A DNA stretch of 23,045 nt from Thermoplasmata archaeon (GTDB lineage Archaea > Thermoplasmatota > Thermoplasmata > Thermoplasmatales > Thermoplasmataceae): assembly GCA_021797025.1 (NCBI GenBank), contig JAKAAK010000016.1, positions 1 to 23,045 of the forward strand. Reading direction: 5' to 3'. Positions 7,437 to 16,148 of this stretch are shown here, piece by piece (the first letter of the stretch is position 1; each line of letters opens with the position of its first letter). The notes under the pieces were generated by a model. It saw only the letters and a list, made by a program, of their open reading frames with translations. It was not told the origin of the DNA and searched no databases. The position numbers were made by a program, and so were the translations under genes.

Positions 7437-8805
7437 TTATATCACCTCTTCCGAGAAATTTTCCCCTTCTTCCTGTTTCAGTAAATACATCATTTTCAGC
7501 CACAATTTTCCCTCCAGCCAGTGTGAGTACAGGCCATCCCCTGGTTTTCATATGGCCATAAAGGGAGATATCTGTTCCCATATGCAGATCCTCTGCCCTT
7601 AAGCCATGTTCCATTTCTGTATCTATAACAGCAATATCCGCATCGCTGCCTATATCAATAGCCCCCTTCCGTGGATAAATGCCAAATATTCTTGCAGGTC
7701 CACTGCTTATGAGATCAACAAATCTCTGAAGCGTAATCCTCCCTTTCTGAACGCCCTCAGAGAATAGCAGTGGCAACCTTGTCTCAATACCGGGCACACC
7801 GTTTGGAACCTTATTAAATGGTATTCCCGGTTTTTTCTGTTCACGCAAAAACGGTACATGGTCTGATCCAACTGCATGTATTTTTCCACTGGCCAGTGCA
7901 TTCCACATGGCATCAATGTCAGATTTTTTCCTCAGTGGCGGGCTGCATATATACTCATTTCCCCTATCGCCATTAAGGTATTCCTCATCCAGAATAAGGT
8001 ACTGTGGACAGGTCTCACCATAAATATCAGTCCCATTTTTCCTGGCCATGTCAATGATCTCCGGCGAGTTTTTTGTTGACAGATGTACACAGTATACCTT
8101 TGATCCTGATTCCTTTGCCGCAATTGCAGCATCAGCCACAGCAATATCCTCACTTATATCCGGCTTGCTCCTTGCATGGTAAACTGGACCTGTTTTGCCT
8201 GCCCTTAAAAGAGCATCCATATTCCCCTCAATGAAATCATTATTTTCAGCATGTATCTGCACCATTATGCCGTGTTTTCTGGCTATCTGCATTGCCATTA
8301 AAATCTGGTAATTGTTGGCATACCTCCCAAGGTTCTTATATGTTGTAAACAGCTTTACTGCCATGATTCCAGATTTCTGGAGCCCCATAAAGATGCCCTC
8401 AAGTTTTTCCTCAGATTCAAAATCCGCTGTTACCATCATGGGTTTTACTGTAAAATCCAGTGGGCTCTGTTCCGAAAATCGTTTTATCTTTGATTCCGCT
8501 GCCCTGACAGTATCCTCATTTTCAGTAGCCTGTGAAAAGTCAAGTACTGTGGTGGTACCACCAATGGCTGCACCGGTAGTGCCGTTTTTAATGGTGCCGG
8601 CAGAAGAATACCCCTCAATATGTGTATGCGGGTCAACACCACCCGGGATCACAAGTTTTCCATGGAGGTTTATGGTATTATTCCCGCCAATTTCTTCAAT
8701 GCTTCCAATAGCTGTTATAATTCCATCCTTTATGCCTATGGATGTTCTGTGCAGTCCTCCTCCATAGAATACATTGCCATCCCTCAGAATAATATCAAAG
8801 GCCAT
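7429..8805 (-). CDS. Hydantoinase/dihydropyrimidinase-family cyclic amidohydrolase
   Basis: 458 residues from ATG 8805. All binuclear-zinc landmarks of the D-hydantoinase/dihydropyrimidinase/allantoinase group are present: DPHTHIE (His60, His62), the carbamylated lysine in AVKLFTTYK (Lys151), IHAEN (His185), VHLSTK (His241), YGETCPQYL, and GSDHVPF (Asp315), plus NGVPGIETRLPLL near the active-site lid. It would open a hydantoin-type ring to an N-carbamoyl acid for the downstream carbamoylase. A TTG at 8826 extends the frame seven codons, but the TATA box at 8827-8834 is spaced for ATG 8805. Divergent from hutH. Likely substrates: hydantoin-5-propionate or 4-imidazolone-5-propionate (inference from context); allantoin or dihydropyrimidines are the usual alternatives. 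Confidence 0.9.
   Translation of the reverse strand: MAFDIILRDGNVFYGGGLHRTSIGIKDGIITAIGSIEEIGGNNTINLHGKLVIPGGVDPHTHIEGYSSAGTIKNGTTGAAIGGTTTVLDFSQATENEDTVRAAESKIKRFSEQSPLDFTVKPMMVTADFESEEKLEGIFMGLQKSGIMAVKLFTTYKNLGRYANNYQILMAMQIARKHGIMVQIHAENNDFIEGNMDALLRAGKTGPVYHARSKPDISEDIAVADAAIAAKESGSKVYCVHLSTKNSPEIIDMARKNGTDIYGETCPQYLILDEEYLNGDRGNEYICSPPLRKKSDIDAMWNALASGKIHAVGSDHVPFLREQKKPGIPFNKVPNGVPGIETRLPLLFSEGVQKGRITLQRFVDLISSGPARIFGIYPRKGAIDIGSDADIAVIDTEMEHGLRAEDLHMGTDISLYGHMKTRGWPVLTLAGGKIVAENDVFTETGRRGKFLGRGDINE
7441..7448 (-). promoter_or_regulatory. Strong ribosome binding site for the carbamoylase gene
   Basis: On the minus strand GAGGTGAT lies 4 nt before ATG 7436, inside the end of the hydantoinase gene. 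It fixes the start and marks the gene as internal to an operon, unlike the leaderless first genes around it. Confidence 0.75.
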
Positions 8806-8826
8806 AATTGTTATATATCTCTTCAA

Positions 8827-8834
8827 TATTTAAA
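8827..8834 (-). promoter_or_regulatory. TATA box for hydantoinase-carbamoylase operon
   Basis: TTTAAATA on the minus strand, centred about 26 nt before ATG 8805. This spacing decides the start over the upstream TTG. Confidence 0.55.
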
Positions 8835-8843
8835 TTTAGGCAT

Positions 8844-8857
8844 GGCAATTATTTGCC
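8844..8857. promoter_or_regulatory. Inverted repeat upstream of hydantoinase operon
   Basis: GGCAA-TTAT-TTGCC, perfect 5-base arms, about 10 bases upstream of the operon's TATA box. A possible operator; short enough to be chance. Confidence 0.25.
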
Positions 8858-8990
8858 GTTATAAAACAGTAGATGTATTCCATGTATTTTCCGCATTTTC
8901 TCTGCACTTTTTCTGGAATTATAGCCATATATAACTGTCCATTTTATGACCACTAATAATCGCCATAGCATAATGAACAATAAAAAACCA

Positions 8991-9005
8991 GTGCATTTTT
9001 TGCAC
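8991..9005. promoter_or_regulatory. Inverted repeat between the divergent promoters
   Basis: GTGCA-TTTTT-TGCAC, perfect 5-base arms, about 30 bases upstream of the hutH TATA box in the divergent hutH/hydantoinase region. Possible regulator site; unproven. Confidence 0.25.
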
Positions 9006-9035
9006 GGAATGGTTAATTTTCAGCTCTGGCATAGA

Positions 9036-9043
9036 TTAATATA
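9036..9043 (+). promoter_or_regulatory. TATA box for hutH
   Basis: TTAATATA centred about 25 nt before ATG 9064, with no Shine-Dalgarno between: a leaderless promoter. TGGCAT lies just upstream at 9027-9032. Confidence 0.55.
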
Positions 9044-9063
9044 TCAATAACAATTATATAATC

Positions 9064-10581
9064 ATGATTTATATTGATGGCAATACGCTAACAATAGATG
9101 ATGTTGTGGCGGTTGCAGTTAACCATGAGTGGATCGCCATAGACAAAAATGCCCTGAAACAGATTGAAAATTCCCGGGAGTCCCTGATTAAAATACTTAA
9201 AACTGGAAAACCGGTATATGGTGTAAACACTGGTTTTGGTTCACTGTTAAATACCGCTGTTCCGGATGGATTAATGGAAAAGCTTCAGGTTAACCTTATA
9301 CGCAGCCATTCCTCTGGCATCGGTGAACCACTTGATGAGAATACAGTACGTGCAATAATGGTGGTGCGTGCAAATACACTGGCAAAGGGGTATTCTGGCG
9401 TTTCCACGGAATTAATAGATTTTCTTTTATTCATGCTGAACCACAATATAATTCCGGCTGTACCTAAATATGGATCCGTGGGATCGAGTGGGGACCTGGC
9501 ACCTCTGGCACACGTTGGCCTGGCAATTATTGGGGAGGGTGATGTATTTTATAACGGGAGAAAAGAAAATGCTGCAGGGGTATTTAGGGAACTGGGTGCA
9601 GTTCCATATCATTACAGGGAGAAAGAGGGTGTTGCACTGATTAATGGTACATCTGCCATGTGTGGCATACTTGCACTTGAGTTAAAAAATGCTGAAAAGC
9701 TTATTAACAGTGCAATGGGATCGTTTATTATGTCCTTTGAGGCACTGTCAGGCACATCTAAAGCATTTACAGAATGGGCACTTGCAGCCAGGCCACATCC
9801 CGGACAGATGATTATTGGGAGATCACTGAGATCTATGCTATCTGGAAGTTTAATAATAAAGAATGCAGACAGATCAAAAATACAGGATGCCTATTCATTA
9901 AGGTGCACACCGCAGGTTTATGGCTCTGTGTATGATGCCATCAGCTATGCAAGAAAGGCATTAACCATAGAAATTAATTCTGCCACAGATAATCCACTCA
10001 TCAATGGGGATGATTATGTATCTGCAGGGAATTTTCATGGAGAGCCCATTGCCATTGCCAGTGACTTTGCTGCCATTGCAATGGCTGATTTTGGAAATAT
10101 AATAGAACGCAGGATAGCGAGGCTGGTTGATTCTAATCTTAGCGGGCTTCCCCCATTCCTCATTAAGGACTATGGCCTGAATTCCGGCTATATGATACCG
10201 CAGTATACGGCAGCTGCCCTGTGCAATGTAAATAAAACACTTGCACACCCAAATTCCGCAGATACTATACCAACATCAGCCAATCAGGAGGATCATGTAA
10301 GCATGGGGACAAATGCGGCACTTAAGTTAAAGGATATTAACAGCAATATAAAATCCATTATTGCAATAGAATACCTTCTTGGTGCACAGGCCCTGGAGTT
10401 CAGGAAGGATAATCCATCACCTGTTACATTAGAGGTTTACAGGGCAGTAAGAAATATTGTGGATCCACTTACTGTGGACAGGCCTGCAAACCCCGACCTG
10501 AATGCAATAATAACCCTAATGGATTCAAAAGAATTTCAGTATTTTATTGGAAAAAGGGCAGATATAGTTTTTGACCCGTAG
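9064..10581 (+). CDS. hutH: Histidine ammonia-lyase
   Basis: 505 residues, the usual length. It deaminates L-histidine to trans-urocanate, the first step of histidine degradation, in the cytoplasm. Recognisable landmarks: VYGVNTGFGSL (catalytic-loop Tyr52), NLIRSHSSG (His82, typical of histidine-specific enzymes), NGTSAM (Asn194), QDAYSLRC.PQVYG, NFHGEP, and TSANQEDHVSMG near the C-terminus. The segment that makes the MIO electrophile reads GSVGSSGDLAPLAH, so the triad is Ser141-Ser142-Gly143 rather than the usual Ala-Ser-Gly; the central Ser and the Gly are kept. The gene has its own leaderless promoter and converges on hutU with only 31 bases between them. Enzyme identity is secure; the effect of the Ser substitution is unknown. 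Confidence 0.96.
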   Translation: MIYIDGNTLTIDDVVAVAVNHEWIAIDKNALKQIENSRESLIKILKTGKPVYGVNTGFGSLLNTAVPDGLMEKLQVNLIRSHSSGIGEPLDENTVRAIMVVRANTLAKGYSGVSTELIDFLLFMLNHNIIPAVPKYGSVGSSGDLAPLAHVGLAIIGEGDVFYNGRKENAAGVFRELGAVPYHYREKEGVALINGTSAMCGILALELKNAEKLINSAMGSFIMSFEALSGTSKAFTEWALAARPHPGQMIIGRSLRSMLSGSLIIKNADRSKIQDAYSLRCTPQVYGSVYDAISYARKALTIEINSATDNPLINGDDYVSAGNFHGEPIAIASDFAAIAMADFGNIIERRIARLVDSNLSGLPPFLIKDYGLNSGYMIPQYTAAALCNVNKTLAHPNSADTIPTSANQEDHVSMGTNAALKLKDINSNIKSIIAIEYLLGAQALEFRKDNPSPVTLEVYRAVRNIVDPLTVDRPANPDLNAIITLMDSKEFQYFIGKRADIVFDP

Positions 10582-10612
10582 GCATAAAATAATTAATTTT
10601 AAATTTTAATAT

Positions 10613-12268
10613 TTATTTAAAATACGGGCTTTTAAATTTTGGCCTGTTTTTAATTATATTTATCGATTGCTCATAACCAGCATCTGCATGCCTTATTACA
10701 CCTATTCCGGGATCGGCGTTTAAAACCTTTTTTATCCTCTCAGCCGCATCATCCGTGCCATCAGCAACTATGACAAAGCCAGAATGTATGGCATTGCCTA
10801 TGCCTGTTCCACCACCATGGTGTACGGATACCCACGATGCACCTGATACAGCATTCAGCAATGCGTTGAGTATGGGCCAGTCAGCAATTGCATCACTCCC
10901 ATCCTTCATTGCCTCGGTTTCCCTGTATGGTGATGCCACTGAACCGGTATCGTGGTGATCACGGCCTATGGCTACAGGTGCCTCAAGATCACCATTTTTA
11001 ACCATATCATTTATCATTAAACCGATCTTCTCACGCTCTCCATATGAGGCATAGCATATTCTTGCAGGCAGTCCCTGGAAATGTACATATTCTCCTGCCA
11101 GTTTAATCCAGCCCGTAAGGTGCGGATCATCGACATTTTTTATTATGGCATCATCAATTTTTCTTATGTCCTCAGGATTTCCAGAGAGGGCAAGCCATCT
11201 GAATGGCCCGGAACCCACTGCAAATAAATCCCTGATATATGCAGGAACATATCCCTGTATATCAAAGGCATTATCAAGCCCCCCTTCCTTTGCCCTTGTC
11301 CTTATGTCATTGCCGTAGTCAAAGGTGGCTGAACCACTGCCCTGAAAATATAGCATTGCCCTAACCTCCTTTACTATGCTTTCATACACCTTCTTCCTGA
11401 ATTCAGCGGGATTATCCTCCCTGAATTTCTGGAAATTATCAATGGTATAACCCTCTGGTACATATCCAATGTTAAGGTCGTGTGCGGCTGTCTGGTCTGA
11501 TACTATGTCTGGTATAATTCTTCTATTCATCAACTCTGTATATACTGTGGCTGCATTGCCCTGTACTGCTATGGATATGGGATTCCCATTTTTTACTGCC
11601 TCATCCTTTAATTTTAAAGCCTCTTCAAGGTTTTCGGCATCTGTGTCCAGATATTTGTCCCTCAAACGCCTCCTGATCTTTTCCTTATCTATTTCAACTA
11701 TAATGCTTGTACATTTATTCATTTTAGCAGCCAGTGGCTGTGCACCACCCATCTCTCCAAGACCTGCAGATAAAAACCATTTTCCCTCAAGGCTGTCCCT
11801 TCCATATACCTTTTTTGCAAGTGCATGCAATGTTTCGTATGTTCCCTGGAGAACACCCTGTGTCCCTATGTATACCCATGACCCTGCTGTCATCTGTCCG
11901 AACATTGTTAGCCCACGGGCTTCAAGGTCCCAGAATACATCATCGGTTGCCCAGTGTGGCACAATCTGGGCATTTACTATAAGTACCCTTGGTGCATCCT
12001 TTGATGTTCTGAAGATGCCTACGGGCTTTCCCGACTGTACCAGCAGGGTTTCATCATTTTCCAGACTTTTCAGTGATTCTATAATCTTATCATATGCTTC
12101 CCAGTTTCTGGCTGCCTTGCCCTTTCCACCATACACAATTAAATTGTCAGGATCCTTTGCAACTGCGGGATCAAGGTTATTCATTATCAGCCTGAATGCC
12201 CCCTCCTGTGACCATCCCTTTGTATTTAATTTATTTCCATGCGGTGCATGAATTTCTCTATGTTCCAT
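10613..12268 (-). CDS. hutU: Urocanate hydratase (urocanase)
   Basis: 551 residues, full length for the NAD-dependent urocanase family, which converts urocanate to 4-imidazolone-5-propionate. Visible signatures: [31 protein letters not shown], the [16 protein letters not shown] block, [13 protein letters not shown], the active-site region [14 protein letters not shown] with the conserved Cys405, and [18 protein letters not shown] near residue 470. The bacterial motif QTSAHDP is QTAAHDL here. The start ATG 12268 is supported by a TATA box at 12286-12297. It is transcribed toward hutH, so hutH, hutU and the hydantoinase operon are three separate transcription units in one cluster. Together HutH and HutU carry histidine to imidazolonepropionate; the next enzyme, HutI, is absent from this window. 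Confidence 0.96.
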   Translation of the reverse strand: MEHREIHAPHGNKLNTKGWSQEGAFRLIMNNLDPAVAKDPDNLIVYGGKGKAARNWEAYDKIIESLKSLENDETLLVQSGKPVGIFRTSKDAPRVLIVNAQIVPHWATDDVFWDLEARGLTMFGQMTAGSWVYIGTQGVLQGTYETLHALAKKVYGRDSLEGKWFLSAGLGEMGGAQPLAAKMNKCTSIIVEIDKEKIRRRLRDKYLDTDAENLEEALKLKDEAVKNGNPISIAVQGNAATVYTELMNRRIIPDIVSDQTAAHDLNIGYVPEGYTIDNFQKFREDNPAEFRKKVYESIVKEVRAMLYFQGSGSATFDYGNDIRTRAKEGGLDNAFDIQGYVPAYIRDLFAVGSGPFRWLALSGNPEDIRKIDDAIIKNVDDPHLTGWIKLAGEYVHFQGLPARICYASYGEREKIGLMINDMVKNGDLEAPVAIGRDHHDTGSVASPYRETEAMKDGSDAIADWPILNALLNAVSGASWVSVHHGGGTGIGNAIHSGFVIVADGTDDAAERIKKVLNADPGIGVIRHADAGYEQSINIIKNRPKFKSPYFK

Positions 12269-12285
12269 AATAATTAAATGGATGA

Positions 12286-12297
12286 ATAAATAAATAT
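12286..12297 (-). promoter_or_regulatory. TATA box for hutU
   Basis: AATATTTATTTA on the minus strand, centred about 24 nt before ATG 12268. TGGCA lies 9 bases further upstream (12306-12310), as also seen before hutH. Confidence 0.5.
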
Positions 12298-12591
12298 TTT
12301 GTGTTTGCCACGTATTGAACTAACAATGCCAGCACAGGAACTCATTATAATTTTTATTTTGGCATAAATATGTTTTCTGGTACCATGGAATAATAACCTG
12401 AGAAAAAACTGGGCATATGCGTATAATGGATAATACTGAATCTGTAAGCTTCCATACTAAATAGTAATTCTTAAACTAATAGAATACAGAGATTGTACAT
12501 GAGGGTCGCAGGAAAATTTATTCAATTCTCTAATGTTTATTCGCCAGAGTATGTATTATATATTGTTATATATATTTTATTTGCCAAAAGA

Positions 12592-12598
12592 TTTTATA
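12592..12598 (+). promoter_or_regulatory. TATA box for QueC-like operon
   Basis: TTTTATA centred about 26 nt before ATG 12621; argues against the TTG at 12615 and for a leaderless start at 12621 or 12627. Confidence 0.45.
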
Positions 12599-12620
12599 GA
12601 TTCTATCCGTATATTTGCTT

Positions 12621-13358
12621 ATGGTTATGGATGCAGCTATTCTATTAACCGGTGGACTTGATTCTACTGTACTAACCTATTATGCAGAGAAGGAATACAA
12701 CCTTAAGGGAGTATTTCTATACTATTCATTCCCGGTGCAGGCTAAGGAGCGTGAATTAGCAGAAATGTTAGCGAAAACACGTGATTTTGATCTTAAAATA
12801 ATAGATTTATCTTCCTATTATAAATCCTTTTTACTCCATCCAGTTTCATCCATGCAATACACAATAAGATATCAACCTGTAATTGAAATTCTGGCATCAT
12901 TATCAGCCTATCCTGGCATAAACACATTATTGCTTGGGCTTTTGAAACATGAGGATGAAAGACTATTGCCTTCAAAAAATGAAATAGAGAAGAGCCTGAA
13001 GATAAATGTAACCACACCATTCTCTAAAATGGAAAAGTATGAGGTAATAAAAATCGGTGAGAGCCTGGGTGTGGATTTCTCAAAAACATGGAGCTGCATA
13101 GTCTCAGGAAAGGTACATTGTGGCTGCTGCATGCCATGCAGGGATAGAAAACGTGCATTCAAAAGGGCAGGAATAAAGGATCCTACAGCATATTTCTTCA
13201 CACAAACACCTGAGTACATTGATAAGGAGGCAGAGGACAGGACAAAATTTTATGAAGCCTACCTGAAGCCTTTCATGAAGTCAACCGGGGAGTATTCAGA
13301 TGATTTCATAGAAAATTCCCCCGGGATGGAGAAATCGTACACGAATGACGGCACATGA
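12621..13358 (+). CDS. QueC/ExsB-like adenylating enzyme with zinc-binding cysteines
   Basis: 245 residues. The N-terminus has the PP-loop of N-type ATP pyrophosphatases as LTGGLDST (residues 9-16; SGGxDS in most). The C-terminal part has a QueC-type zinc site, Cys159, Cys167, Cys170 and Cys173, with an extra Cys169, followed by RDRKRAFKRAGIKDPTAYF, the expected archaeal QueC ending. QueC makes preQ0 (7-cyano-7-deazaguanine), the archaeosine precursor. However, two QueC landmarks are missing: the YGQ.H..E stretch reads YSFPVQAKE, and the FVPGRN nucleotide-binding loop reads YTIRYQPVI. It is therefore a QueC-like paralogue or a diverged QueC, and the substrate may differ. It overlaps the next gene by ATGA, forming an operon with a transporter-like protein. 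Confidence 0.75.
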   Translation: MVMDAAILLTGGLDSTVLTYYAEKEYNLKGVFLYYSFPVQAKERELAEMLAKTRDFDLKIIDLSSYYKSFLLHPVSSMQYTIRYQPVIEILASLSAYPGINTLLLGLLKHEDERLLPSKNEIEKSLKINVTTPFSKMEKYEVIKIGESLGVDFSKTWSCIVSGKVHCGCCMPCRDRKRAFKRAGIKDPTAYFFTQTPEYIDKEAEDRTKFYEAYLKPFMKSTGEYSDDFIENSPGMEKSYTNDGT

Positions 13359-14449
13359 TCTCAAAAACCACGGTTATGGCATTTAAATCCCTGTCCGCCT
13401 TATTTTCTGGATTTATGAGCTTTGGATATATAGCAATAATGAATATATCTGGAATACCAGATTTCGAGATAGCCATTATTCTTACTATTGCCATAGTGGT
13501 TCAGGCACTGTTTTATTTTATGATTATTGTTACGAATGTGAAAAGAAATTTGATTATTTTCTCCGTTCTTGAACTTGCAATTGGTCTAATCCTGCTGTTC
13601 TTTAGAAATTTCTATGCATTTTTGGGAATAGCTATAATAATGGGAATATCAAACTCGATTTTCTCCGCTATAGTTGTTATACAGAAGGGATTCAGGCGGA
13701 GAGATTTTTCTTTGCTTATGGGTTTTACCAGGGGAGCTGCTACGGTTGGATTACTTCTGTTTTACATAAGTGGCTTCACTGGATTGAATGATGTTATAAT
13801 TTTCCTTCTTGCCATACTTTTTTTAAATCTTATTATATCCATTACCCTTAAAACCAAAGAGCCCGAAACAAGCCTTAAGGATTCCTATAACTTTCTTAAG
13901 CGCAATCGTGTATTATTACTGGTCATGTCTTTTTCCAGTTCCATGAGAAGGACTGTAATTGCAACCCTGTTTCCGTTAATTCTGTTAACTATTTTTTCGC
14001 TTACAAGCCCGGAAAGGATAAGTTTATATTATGCAATCTTTAGCATTCCTGCAGTATTCTTTTTATATACTGGAAAAAAGATTTCTGGGAAGCAATACCT
14101 AATTCTCTGTATAATGGAATTCCTGATCTTTGTGGTTGTTGCATTTTTTTATGGTGTTTCAATAATAATGATACTTTTTCTTGTGCTTGTAATAGACGTG
14201 ATAGGTGCTATAAGGTCACCTACTTCGGAAACTGTTGTTTTCTCAAAATTAGAGTATAACAGTAAATTCGTATCCATGTTTGCCCTGATTGGTATGTTTT
14301 TTACGGCAATTATAATGCTTTCAATTGCTTTTCTAATAAGATATTCACAGTTTCTTATAATTTTTATGCTTGCTGGAATATTTACATTAATTGGCAACAT
14401 GGTAATATATAAATTAATCCCGGATGTGCATTATGACCTTCTGAGATGA
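13355..14449 (+). CDS. MFS-like multi-pass membrane protein, probable transporter
   Basis: 364 residues, almost entirely hydrophobic, with 11-12 predicted membrane helices in two groups separated by a charged central loop near residues 167-187 (KTKEPETSLKDSYNFLKRNR). This layout, the short basic loops (KGFRRRD near residue 110) and a short polar C-terminus fit a compact major facilitator superfamily protein, but no substrate motif is recognised. The ATG overlaps the stop codon of the QueC-like gene (ATGA), so translation is coupled. The substrate may be linked to that enzyme's product (inference): for example import or export of a deazaguanine or another nitrile or amide formed by the adenylating enzyme. 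No SD is obvious; ATG 13376 is a weaker alternative start. Confidence 0.65.
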   Translation: MISKTTVMAFKSLSALFSGFMSFGYIAIMNISGIPDFEIAIILTIAIVVQALFYFMIIVTNVKRNLIIFSVLELAIGLILLFFRNFYAFLGIAIIMGISNSIFSAIVVIQKGFRRRDFSLLMGFTRGAATVGLLLFYISGFTGLNDVIIFLLAILFLNLIISITLKTKEPETSLKDSYNFLKRNRVLLLVMSFSSSMRRTVIATLFPLILLTIFSLTSPERISLYYAIFSIPAVFFLYTGKKISGKQYLILCIMEFLIFVVVAFFYGVSIIMILFLVLVIDVIGAIRSPTSETVVFSKLEYNSKFVSMFALIGMFFTAIIMLSIAFLIRYSQFLIIFMLAGIFTLIGNMVIYKLIPDVHYDLLR

Positions 14450-14521
14450 TTATTACTAAATATCTCCTGATATATATAAAAGCTGTAAAGGAATTTTATA
14501 TAAACGTATCAGCATTCTGGG

Positions 14522-16120
14522 CTATAAGTCTTCTATGCCCATACTCCTGTCATTATTTATAATGCTGTCCAGTTCTTTTATGTATTTCTGCCCACAGTTT
14601 TTCCTTATATACTCATCTACTACCTTCCCAAACTTTCCAGTTTCGGTCCTGTACATTTCTATAAGTGTATGGGATTCATCATCTCCAGTGATTTGATGGG
14701 TTATGTTTTCCGAACCATGATCTTCAAACACCTTTTTTAGCAGGTCAATATCTTTATCTTTTATTCCTGCCTCAGAACACATATTCAGGTAATTAAGTGT
14801 CCCGTCCCTGCTTTCAGTTCTGTTAAACAGTATATCTATAGCGTAGATTAACGCATTGCTATCACCAGATGATTCTTTCAGGGCATTTTTTATATAATCT
14901 ATTGATTCTGTGTACCTGCCTCCCATAATATAACATTCAAGCATCAGGAATATGACCTCCCTATCATTCTGGTCAAGATTTTTGTACCCTATTTCTATTG
15001 CTTCATCATACCTTCCAAGCTGCTCCAGAAAGTCTATGTAATCAAAATATTTATAGTACACATCATGTTCATCTTCCTCATCGCCCGGGCTCTCTTCTAT
15101 GGATTTTTTAATGAATTTAAGACCGTTTTCAGGGTCATTTTTTGATATACATGCAATGGATCTGTAATAATCTTTCTTTGCATCACTTACATCGCTTGAA
15201 TCGGCAGCCTCCATTATGCCGTCAGCATCCTTCTTCAACATAAGGTACTCGACAAAATCGGAGATGGCATCATCAGGGTACTCAGAATCTTCTACAAATT
15301 CCATGTAAATTTTTCTTGCCTTTTCCTTATCGCCCATGTCATAAAATACATCCGCCTCAAATTCCACTATTTCAACATTATCAGGATCATAATCCCTGAG
15401 AAGATCAAGAATTTCTATTGCCCTGCTGGGATCTCCCTCAGATATTTCTGTCTCCAGAAACGTTCTCATATATTTGAAATTTCCTGTATCAAGATATGCA
15501 TCCGTGATAATTTTAAATGGGTCAAACCTCTTGCTTTTGAGCCTAATCGCACACCTAAGCAAAAGATCGTACGCATATTCACTGTCCTTTTCATACCTCA
15601 ATGCTATTTTTGCCTCATTTGCACCTTCACCATACCTGCCCATATATTCATAGGTTTCTCCAAGGTCTATGTGTGCATTTGCATCCGATGGATTCTGTTT
15701 GATATATTTTTTGAACTGTACCAGTGCATCACTGTTCCTGTCCATTGACCTCAGCGCAATACCCTTCACATAATATGCATCATCAAGTTCCGGGTCCATT
15801 TCTATTGCCCTGTTGCATAGCTTTAAAGCCTCATCAGAATTTTCCATATGGTTATAGCAGTCAGCCTCACTAATCAGGATTTCTGGGTTCTCCGGTTCAA
15901 GTTTTTCAGCAATTTTTAATTCCTGTATGGCCTCATCAGGCATATCCAGTGAAATAAGTGCCTGAGCCTTATAACGCCTGTACATGATATTTCGGGGGTC
16001 ATTCTTAATTCCACGGTTAGACAGGTCTATTACATGCGTATAGTTTTCATTTTCCAGTTCCGTGCTTAATGACTCTATGAGATCCCTGTCTACGTTTCTA
16101 TCACCTTTAATGCCAAACAT
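14522..16120 (-). CDS. Tetratricopeptide-repeat (TPR) protein
   Basis: 532 residues, acidic, with no signal peptide or membrane segment, so probably a cytoplasmic protein-protein interaction scaffold. TPR units follow one another from about residue 24: for example DMPDEAIQELKIAEKLEPEN, NSDEALKLCNRAIEMDPE, RNSDALVQFKKYIKQNPSD, RYGEGANEAKIALRYEKD, then more degenerate units including DKEKARKIYMEFVED, RYDEAIEIGYKNLDQND and RYTESIDYIKNALKESS. The C-terminal 90 residues are not repeat-like. The partner is unknown. Start ATG 16120 is supported by a TATA box at 16137-16148. It stands alone: 72 bases from the convergent MFS-like gene and about 250 from the next minus-strand gene. Confidence 0.85.
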   Translation of the reverse strand: MFGIKGDRNVDRDLIESLSTELENENYTHVIDLSNRGIKNDPRNIMYRRYKAQALISLDMPDEAIQELKIAEKLEPENPEILISEADCYNHMENSDEALKLCNRAIEMDPELDDAYYVKGIALRSMDRNSDALVQFKKYIKQNPSDANAHIDLGETYEYMGRYGEGANEAKIALRYEKDSEYAYDLLLRCAIRLKSKRFDPFKIITDAYLDTGNFKYMRTFLETEISEGDPSRAIEILDLLRDYDPDNVEIVEFEADVFYDMGDKEKARKIYMEFVEDSEYPDDAISDFVEYLMLKKDADGIMEAADSSDVSDAKKDYYRSIACISKNDPENGLKFIKKSIEESPGDEEDEHDVYYKYFDYIDFLEQLGRYDEAIEIGYKNLDQNDREVIFLMLECYIMGGRYTESIDYIKNALKESSGDSNALIYAIDILFNRTESRDGTLNYLNMCSEAGIKDKDIDLLKKVFEDHGSENITHQITGDDESHTLIEMYRTETGKFGKVVDEYIRKNCGQKYIKELDSIINNDRSMGIEDL

Positions 16121-16136
16121 AAAATGATATTATGAT

Positions 16137-16148
16137 TATATATATTTA
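16137..16148 (-). promoter_or_regulatory. TATA box for TPR protein gene
   Basis: AT-rich box TAAATATATATA on the minus strand, centred about 23 nt before ATG 16120; no Shine-Dalgarno between. Confidence 0.5.

Larger units (their letters stand above)
12269..12620. other. Intergenic between hutU and the QueC-like gene
   Basis: About 350 bases with divergent promoters at its ends (12286-12297 minus; 12592-12598 plus). The middle is AT-rich with no reading frame, RNA gene or repeat that I can support. Confidence 0.5.

Noticed and set aside
8312..8767. 151-codon plus-strand frame opposite the hydantoinase gene
   Set aside because: Antisense shadow of a well-supported amidohydrolase.
11469..12251. 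260-codon open frame on the plus strand opposite hutU
   Set aside because: It lies wholly antisense to a clear urocanase gene; composition is the typical mirror of the coding frame (Ser, Pro and Cys rich), with no family features.
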